Shown here piece after piece: positions 1 to 9,500 of a stretch of DNA of 57,842 nucleotides (positions are counted from its first letter, which is position 1; every line of letters starts with the position of its first letter). Under the pieces are notes generated by a model, which worked only from the letters and a program-made list of their open reading frames with translations, was not told where the DNA came from and searched no databases. Position numbers and translations under genes: made by a program. This DNA comes from Hondaea fermentalgiana (taxonomy: Eukaryota > Sar > Bigyra > Thraustochytrida > Thraustochytriidae), in assembly GCA_014084085.1 (NCBI GenBank), contig NPFB01000127.1:7333-65174 (forward strand). The letters run 5' to 3'.

Positions 1-246
1 GCCCGCCCGCCCGCGCCCCACGGCCCGCTCTCCCGCGCCGCCCGGCCCGGCCCGTCCGCGAAGATGGCGTCTCTGAATGGCCAGCGTCATTGACCACGAA
101 GACGAAGACGGCGAAGGCGACAAGGCGACGGGAAGGAAGGAGGCGGCGGCGGCGACGGCGGCGGAGAAGGAGAGAGAGGAAGGACGAGAAACTGACGAGA
201 TGAATTGCGCGCACACAGGTTCCCGGTCGAAAAAAACAAAGAGAAA

Positions 247-447
247 ATGTCGGACGATCCCGTGGACCCCCGCCCGGAGATTGAGGAGGCGTGCAAGCCG
301 GGCTGCCAGAAGTACTGGAAGGAGTACGAGGCGTGCGCAGAACGCGTGCAGGCAAAGGGTGAGGGCCACTGCAGCGGTCAGTACTTTGATTTCTACCATT
401 GCATTGACGCGTGCGCCGCTCCCAAGGTCTTCAAGACCGTCAAGTAA
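247..447 (+). CDS. Cytochrome b-c1 complex hinge subunit (QCR6/UQCRH family)
   Basis: A 66-aa acidic, cysteine-rich protein that fits the hinge subunit of respiratory complex III, which sits on the intermembrane-space side of the mitochondrial inner membrane and helps cytochrome c dock on cytochrome c1. Paired cysteines in twin-helix spacing are visible (EEACKPGC, YEACAERV, GEGHCSG, YHCIDAC), as in UQCRH. The ATG at 247 (MSDDPVDPRPEIEE) was chosen because it starts the conserved acidic N-terminus. An in-frame extension back to 205 is basic and unlike the family. The long acidic stretch of yeast Qcr6 is absent, as in plant and protist forms. A tiny upstream ORF (64-93, ATG to TGA) precedes it. 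It converges with the EPG5 gene, 108 bp away. Confidence 0.88.
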   Translation: MSDDPVDPRPEIEEACKPGCQKYWKEYEACAERVQAKGEGHCSGQYFDFYHCIDACAAPKVFKTVK

Positions 448-555
448 GCAAAGCCCCCTCCTCGCTTCACAAGTGATTTTTCTTGCTGGCTCGACCCCGC
501 CCACACGCGGCGGGCGACAAGCAGAAATACCCAACAACTTTACTTACTAAACGGA

Positions 556-3500
556 TTACAGCGACACTGTGCCTCCTGTCTGATCTTCGTCCCGCCCAAG
601 GCGCCTTTGATGTTCTGCACCAAAGAGAGATGACCCTTGTTCACCCCCAACTCTCCCTGACTCGCTGCGCCGCTGCGGCCGTCCTCGCACGCGAACAGCG
701 TCGTGCAGCTTCTCCCACTCGTTATGTGGCCGGTTGAGATACTTGAAGTGCGGAAACAACCTGACGTTGAGCTCCTCGACGAGCGTCGGGTAGCTTGCCA
801 TTGTGTGCGAGGGCTCCGCACAAAAGCGCCACGCCCACGACGCTGCCGCGGATGTCGAGTACGTCTGCGTCAGCGCCTGGGCCGCAGCTTGAGACTTGCG
901 CGACTCCAAATTGAGGTCAAAATCCCGACTTTGCATCCGAAGCGCACCGGACCTTCGGTGAGAGTTCACATAGACAAGCGCTTGCAAAGCACGCACGTAG
1001 ATGCGGAGATTGTCCTCCTCAGAAAGACCCTCCTCTGCGATCTGTTGCGCTAGGTAGCTTGAGTGCCCTGTTGATGGTGACGTCGAAGAAGAGCCGCCTC
1101 GAGTCCCACTGCTCTCGCCTTCCACCTCTGCAAACTGGCGTACCCCAGTCACTACCGCTGCGTCAGAGCTCATCGTCGATGTTGTTGGCGCTGTCGCTGA
1201 TGCTGTCGTCGTTGCTGTCGACGCACCAAACGGCATTTGCGGGAGACGACTGAATACCGCTGAAGCGAGCGAAGAGAGCATGCCTGCCTTGTCAAGGGCG
1301 AGCTTTTGCAAAGCCGCCATCGCCACATGAAGTTGCTGCACCTTGAAGGCCGACTCATTGACTGTTGGATCCTCTTCATGCTCCTGCGTCGCCAAGTCAA
1401 AGAGAAGAAAAATCATTGGCAAAAGCTTCATCAGGCTTGGCCGCAAAAAGCTGCCACTCGGCCGCGTCATCTCTGTTCGCACCGCAAACAGAATGCTCGA
1501 ACCCACACGCGCCAGCACTTCACTGGGCGGAGTCAATCCCGTGGCGAGGGCGTACAGTTCCAGGACAAACCAAGTATGCCATGCACCGCGACGGATTGCG
1601 CACGCCTCAAGCTTGAGAATGCTGGCCTCATCATCGAGCACACGACCAAAGTCTCGTTCCACACACAAGGCCGCGATGACGGGACCCAAGTCCGTACGGA
1701 CGGTGAACCAGCTTTCCAGCGCTCCTTCCACCACTTCGATGGCGCGTGCATCGCGCGACACACTACGCAAGGCCGCCACAATGTGCAAGGGAGCACAATG
1801 GGGCGTTCGCGTGATGAACGAATGCACGAGACAGCCAATGCCCACGCCCGTCACTGAAAAGGAGCTCTCCGCTTCCAGAGCGCTCGCCGGCGCCGGAGGC
1901 ACACCCCCTTGTGCCCTCGTAAAGACACTCTCATTATTGGATCCCCCCAACAGCGAACTTTGGCTACTGCCACTTCCTGTGGAGGCAGCGCGGTGCCGCG
2001 CAAGTCGCCGCATGCCCATTGCGAGCCGCGCGCCCGCCGAGCTTGCTGCAGATCCCGAATGCTTTGCATCAGGTTCCTCGGGGATAACCGATGCAATGCG
2101 GTCAAAAGGTGCCTCGCCCCGAGCAGCTGCAATCATTGTTGGGAGCACAGATCTCCACATCACCTTCCAATAGCGCCATTGCTGGACTGTCGCCCTTGCG
2201 CCCGGCGGGCAGTCTCCGCGTCCATGTTTTGATTCACTCCAACCGTGCTGAGCACCGAATTCGTCCGACAATTGGCGGCCCGCTGAGTCGCGCTCTGCCT
2301 CCAGCGCATGATTCTGATCTCCGCCAGGACCAAGACCAAGATTGTGCGCGCTCTCGTGCAGTCCACTCTCGTCTTCATGAAACTGTAGGGTCGTTGGCAG
2401 CGATTCGGAGATGGATCGAAGAACATTTTCAACCTTGCCAAATACCAGATTGGCAACCCCGAGGTCGCCGCTTTGCAGACCGCCACTGCTCGAACCAGCG
2501 CGTACGCACACGACGCCAGTCACGTTTAGCAATGCAAATACATCGGTCAGGGCCGCGTCCATACTTTGAAGGACTCGTTCGTGGCTGTCAATTCTCGCAA
2601 TCTCTCGAACGCCGTCCACGTGATCGCAGGCCTGGACGTATGGCCCTTCAGGGTCTGCCAAGAGACCAAGAACGCGCTGCATGCTCTCATACACTAGCAT
2701 TACCAGCGCACCTGAAGAAAAGGGTAACGAAGACGACTCGGACACGAGTTTCTGCAAACCGGATATGGGCGCCACCGTTGCAGTGGTTGTCGCCGCTGTA
2801 CCCCCCCCCACTGCTGTTGCTCCTCCTACCACGTTTGAGGGGGACGACGCTGACGCTCCTTCGACGGAAATAGCGGACTTGTGCGATACAAGAGTTGCTC
2901 GTAATTGGCTCGTCAGTAGAGAAAGGACGCAGCGTTCTCGCTGCAGTGCATCAGAAAGAGAGGTCTCCGCGGCCTGGTTCAGAACACGCGCGTTCTGACG
3001 CTGCGCCGCGAGCGAGGTCGCAGTCCCGAACAAACGGATGGCAGCAACAGCCTTCTTCTCTGCAGTATCCACCGCCACAACACGAGATGAAGCCCTTTGC
3101 GCGGGGATTCGCGCCGCTTCAGCCTTTGGCAGCACGCTCAGCAACATTTCTAGATCCATACCAACCGCGCGAAACGAGTTCGGGTCCACGTGCGACCACG
3201 GGAGGCCATGCGCTACCCCAAAGTAATACTCACAAAAGCTCGGAGGAACCTCTTGAGGTTCCTTCAGGAGAAGCGTAAACGTGAGCCGAAGCACGTGAGC
3301 ATAGAATTCTTCCGGTGGCGTAGTGGTGAGCGAGTCGCGGCGCATCGCCGCCTCCACGGACCGCCCTCTGGCCGCAAGGGTCGCAGTGAAGCGTCGATGG
3401 TCAGATTCAGCAAGTGGCGACCAGTTTAGTTGCTCCAGCATGTGTCGGATCATGATAAACACAGGATCGCTCGATGTGTGGCTCGCCACGAGACGCAGGA

Positions 3501-6500
3501 ACTCTGCGAGAATTGCATCACAGAGTGTCCACGTCTTCCATGGCAGTTCTTTCAAGGCTTTGGTGATTGTGGCGAGAACCTGCTTGTTCGCAGACGAGGC
3601 AAGATCGTCCACAAAGAGCCACCACACTTGGTCCAGCACCCAAAATGGCTCAACCTGCTGCGAGACTGCGTTGAGATCGCTCACGCATGCCACAAAGCTT
3701 TGGAGGACCGCTGCTGCTAGAGTTTCCTGGTTTTTCTGGCCTACGGTCCAAGGAGCTTCATACTTTCGCTGGGACCCTGTCTCTGGCTCTGCCTCGTGGC
3801 CAGCTTCGAGCTGCGCCGCAGAAAGCCCAAGATTTCCCCAAAACGCGTTTTCGGACGGCACGGACACCTCACTTGCCAGATAGCGCCCCGCCAGATCCGG
3901 ATTCAGTGGCGAAAGGGCTTCCTGCGGGGACTTGTCGAGAAATTCAGAAAGAAGCCAGGGACGAAACAAGGTCGCCAAAGAGGCCCACGATCGAACAAGC
4001 AATTCTTTCGGCCAAATGGACTCGTCATGCGCGCTGTCGCGAATGAGAGCACACATGAGCAAGATGATCTTGTGCGCGAGTCGCGCGGCGCGTCCGACAA
4101 GCTCGAGTGGACCCCATTGTTTCACCAGAGGTCCTGGCTCCGTGCACACAGTCACAGCGCTCCCGCTGCCGTTCATACGCAGCTGAAAGTAAAAGCTCCC
4201 CAGTGCGTCGCAAGCTGCAAAGAGGGTCTCAGCGTCCACGGAACGCCATATGCCAGTCCCGATCTCATGCAATACCGCGTCCCAGACCTTGCCATTCAAC
4301 GGAGCGCCTTCGCTATCCCTTGCTTGCTGCGGAATCTCCACTCGCAAATTCGTGCTTGCCGAATCTGCAGTCTCAGTGCCCGTAGGCTCGCCCTCGGCTT
4401 CGCGCGCCTCGGCGCCATTCTCACTGGCCAGCGCCAAGTCTTGAAAGCTTGACCCAATGCTTGGGTCGCCGACGAGGAGCTTGAGCGCCTCCACAAAGTG
4501 TTCTTCGGGACTTGCTTTGCAGACTGCGAGAAATACCTTGACGTGAAAGTCGAAAACTTTCGTCTCGGCCGCAGCGTCTTCGGGTGTCACATATGCGGCC
4601 GCCGTTGCTGAGGCAGCTCTGCCTGCCTGACTGTGATTCTTCCAGCCCCTCTGTCGAAGGACACTCGCGGCCATCACCAAGAGCTTGGTACGCAATTTGT
4701 GACTCGGCTTGAGGGCCAACCACGGTGCAAAGTCAAAGTGTTCCAGGACAAGAATCATGTCTCGAGCAGGAATCTGAGGGATGGATTTCCACGCGAGAAC
4801 GTAAAAGTCCAGCAATCTTTCCACGATATTCAACGGTCGAAAAAGCGGGCTCAAGAGGTGGATTCGGTGCGGATCTTCCAGCATGCTGGCCAGAATAAGC
4901 ATTGTGTCCTCCTCGTGCGTTCGTGCAAATGCGTGACCGGTCTTGCTGATTGTCGTCCACAGCACACGCTGCGCGGGGGGGAACGCTCGCGTCAATGGGC
5001 TTTCCGCCTGCAAAAGGGCTCTGAACCATGCCAGGCCGCGTTGGTGTGCTTTGACACTGTGTGTGGCATCCTTTGACGACGCAAGCGCGCAAGTATGACG
5101 AACTGCTGCAATGAGCGTGGCCACCAAACTGCAAACGTGCTGCTCATCCTCGGAGGCTCCCGCAAGCGCAGTCGCCATCGATAGCGAGTCGACACTGCTC
5201 GTGGACAGGAATCGCTCACGATGGCGCCGCTTTTCCGACGGCAATGGCGCGGGCATCCACCCATACGAGAGTGCGAGCCAAAGATCCCAGGTCTCTGCAA
5301 GCCGATGATCCACGTCTTGGTCCAAAACAGACTCTTCAAACGGAATGTCAAACTGATATGGTTCGGGATCCTTGCCAGAAGGAGCATACTCGTACACTGT
5401 CTCGACGCGAGACTGTTGTACGTAAAGATGAGGAAGGCATTCGCGGATCTCTTTGGCGAGGTCATTTGCCTGTGCAGTTTGCCCCGCGTAGGTTTGCGCG
5501 CATACGATCAACTCGTGCAAGATTGCTTGCACATCCACGCTGCTCAAGTCGAGAGATGCTGGCATCACGGGCTCGCGATAAAGGTATACGGGTGCAGGTC
5601 GAAAGGTTGCAGCGGCTCCCGTCAATGCGAGACTACTGGCACGACCGGAGCTCCCGCACGTACTGGAGAGCGAACCCGAGGGAGCGGTGCGTCTCGCAGT
5701 ACTTGCGGGGCACCATGACCCGCATGAAAACACCAAGTCATCGCGGTGCGGCGAGAGATCAACCAGATCGAACCAAAGCAAGGAGCGCACGCCTGCTGCA
5801 CCGTTGTCGCTGTGGTTACCATGCGAGTCCGGGCCACTACCCGACGACGCTGCGGACGGCTCAGACGTAGTTGTCGTCGACAAGGATCCGTGCGTCAAGG
5901 TGGCCGGTTGAACGACTTCGTGCATGCGTTGCAGCAGAGGCTTGGAAAGCAGGTCGTGGAGCCGCGTCACGCAAAAGTCGGGGCCGAGCTGATTCAAAGC
6001 CGATAATTCTGAAGACGGCGAGCCCATCCATGCGTGCGGGTTGGCGTCTCGAAGCCAGAGCGAGACCGCACCGTAAAAGCACGACAAAGACTCGAGATGC
6101 GCGCTGCTTCGATAATGCAAGCTGAAGTCGGCGTCAGACCCGCCACCCGCGGGACCAACTGACCCAGTTGAACTCGAACGCCGGCGACTTACAGAGAAGC
6201 GACGGCGTGATGACCGCTGTCTGAACCCTGAGGTGTTGGGCCGCGTAGGGGACGGGATTGGAGTCGACTCTCTTCGGGCGAGGTCTTTGAAGTGAAGTTG
6301 AAGCTCGCGCGCGCGCGCGAGGAGCGCATCACGGACGTTGGCCCGTCGAGTCTGCTTGTTCCCGCGCGTGAGGAAACGCATGCCGAAAATTTGCCCATTT
6401 GCGCCCCTTGAAAATGTCAATGTCAAAAGAACTTGCCAGTAGAGAGGGAGCAAGGGATGATCCGCATGGACTCTGAGCGCATAATTGGCCCAGCGGTAGA

Positions 6501-9500
6501 TCCGATACTGTGAGAGCTTTTTGAAGTCCACGTGCATCGATCTCGGTGCAAATCCGAGCGAAGCATTCTTTTTCAGCTCGGCATCGAGATCATTACGTAA
6601 GTTGTCCAAGTCTGCGTTTGTATTGGTAGCCCTGGCGAGGAATGCGCCTGCAGCTTGCCACAGCGGGTATTCGCGGCCAGTCTCGACGAGAAGCGCTTCG
6701 AAAGACAGCCAATCGCAGTGCAGCACTGCCTCAGAGACATCGGACTTGGCAAAGAACCCGCTTGCCGCCTGTGCAGGCAACACAGAGAGCGCAGTCACTT
6801 CGGGACTTGTTGTTGCTAAGGAGGAAGCAGCCGCCGCTGCTGATCCTGCTGCTCCTCCTCCTCCTACTTTCTGCGCTGTCGATGAATCGACACCGGCCAA
6901 AACAGTGGCGATGAGGTGGTCAGCGTACTTGCAGATTCGGTTCTCCATCTCGGCAGGAAGATCTGTATAGCGAAGCTGCGGTTGTACAGAAATGGTCGCC
7001 ATGGCAATGCCGTCCAGAACGGTCTTGCAGGCCGCGAGGCCTTGCCACTGGGGCAGACTCATGATTTGATCGACCCAAAATACAACGCAGCAGCGCGCCA
7101 TGCGCTCGCGAAGCATAACATTGTCGCCATCCTCGTCGCAGAGCAACGGGGCGCAAACGTGCGTCTCGACGAGGGAGCGCAGACGACCCGCGGCTCCTTT
7201 GCCAACGCGGAGGACGAGCTTTTCAAGTGCACAAGTACCACCGTTCGAGGCCACCGAGGTAGATCGCGAGCGCACAGAGCTCGGTGAGATAGACTCGACG
7301 CTAGCGCCTCGCCGAAATGCAAAAGGCGAGGCAGTGGTCGCCGCCGAGGTCGTTGGCCCCGCTTTCGTTGCTCCTTGAGGCGAGTCAGGCGTCAAGACTC
7401 GCGAAATGAGATCGCCAACTAGACCAGAGCCCACAGCGACGAGGCCGCCCGACGACTCCATGGCGCGATCTCGGGCATCTGTCGACTCGAGAAAGGGCAA
7501 GAGCCAGTGTGCTGCACCGGGAAGGGGATGAAAGGTAAAATCCGAGCGTTCATCGAAAAGCTCAAATGCGTACCGAGGCAAAAGTGTTTGCAAGGTGCTG
7601 AGATAGGCTCGTTCCACGAGATGCCAATTGGTGGACACTCCTGGGTGTGAAAAGTGAAGAAGAGACTTGAGGGGCACCCAGCCTTCCTGATCTTGCGTGT
7701 GATTCGACGTCTGCAAAAGGACATAGGAAAGAATAGGATGCACAAATTTGTGCAAGCTGTCCTGGACGGCCACAGGGGTCGGTGACTGCGATCCCCCCGT
7801 TGGGAGCGTGGGGCGAAGAGCCTCGACTGCCAAGACGTTGGCGCGTTGCGCCGCAGTCTTCCACATATGATGCAGAGCCCCTCCTGGGCCGACGTCAGCT
7901 GCATCGCTGACGTCCACGAGTGGACACAACGGTTCCCCCGTAGTTGTATTGTAAAGTGAGAGCGAGAGAAGTGTGGTCCAGCACCAGTGCTCAAAGCGCA
8001 CCATGTCTTGCGAGTTGGTGTAATCACTCGTAAGAGGGATCCAGCGGCGCAAGGTTGCAAGCGCACCAGCGTGAGAGACACGCTCCAGATGAGGCATTGT
8101 GGCCCGTGCCATGCATGCTTCTGCGATGAGAATGGCAATCGCACGATGGACGCTCGGTTCAAGCGCGAGCTCGGCGTTAGCGTCTGCGCTGTAATCGAGG
8201 TCGCTGAGGACAGCCATTGCCATTTCCGCGCGTGCATCCAAAACAGTTGTTTCCTCGTTCCCGGGGGCGCTGCTTCGGGGCGCAAGCCAGCTGCAAAGAA
8301 TGTCAGTGTCCTCTGGAACGCGTGGAGCCCATCCACGTATTGGAAGAGCACGAAAAAGTTTGAGTCCACGCTTGCGCTCGCAAGAAAATTGAGACTCATG
8401 CACTGAGACAAAGTGCAAAAGATCACTTGTTAGCTCTGGGTGTGCACGGCAAATCATGGCAAGCATGTCGCACACTGGATCCAAAAGCTCTTCGTGGGCA
8501 AGCTCGCTGTCTGGGGTTGCAAACGCAGCAAAGCTAATCTCGAGCATGACCGCGCGGCCCAAATCAGCGCTGCTAGCGGCGCCCAGGGAAGAGAGCGCAA
8601 CCAGTCTGTAAAGAGCTTCGCCATGTCGAGGCGTCCCGCTGACGGCATCATCGGCGACATCATCCTCAGTGTCGAGTTGAAGGGTGCCCAACGATAGCCG
8701 GGAAGTGTGTTGCGAATAAGGGGATGCGTGCGACGCGCTCTTGGCGCCTTGTTGTTTCCGTTTCGAGGTCTCCGAGAAACGAAGGGGAGACTCTGCGTCT
8801 CGATCGCGAGCACGAAGCACCTGAGCGAAGCGGCGTCGAACTGCTGGTTCACGATCAACGGCTGCTTTCCACTGTCTGTAACTACAAACGTGCTGCAGAC
8901 TCGAAAAGAGAGCCCCGGGGTTCTCGACAGACAAGGTCCCGTTGCTACTCAAGTTCACACTGCGGCCTTTTGCAACGGGACGGCCGTTCTCGGTTTGCGT
9001 TGTATAAATCCCTTCCAATGAGGAGAAATTGGACTCGCTGTACCCGAGGATGAGACCATGGAAGAGCCGCCAGGAAGCCTCACATGAGAGTCGGTCGAGT
9101 GGAAGGTCGCGCACAGCAAGACGCAGATTCTTGTTGCTGCTGGTGAGCAAATAGACGGCAGACATGAGAACAAGTCGGTCGAAATGCATTTGTGCCACGG
9201 CCCAAGGCGCGCGAGCGCCCCAGCACTCGAGATCTCGCAGAAAGGCCCCGGCGCGTACGACAACGCGAACAACGGCCTGCGAGAGCATACGGCCCAGCTG
9301 CGTAAACCACTTGAGCCGCGTGACCGCGGAACTGAGCGCCAGCACGTGAGCGTGGACTCGTGCAAATGCGCTCTTGACTTGGTCAGGGGTGAGCGCCGCT
9401 ACATGCTCGGAAGATGGCAGCAAGCGTTCAACTGCAATGCCATGCGGCATTTGCTCGAGCAAAGCAATGTAATCAGCCTCGGATAATCGACTGTCAAGGG

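Noticed and set aside
77..550. 157-codon plus-strand frame overlapping the complex III hinge gene in another frame
   Set aside because: Arg/Ala-rich low complexity; the overlapping 66-aa frame has clear family cysteine spacing.
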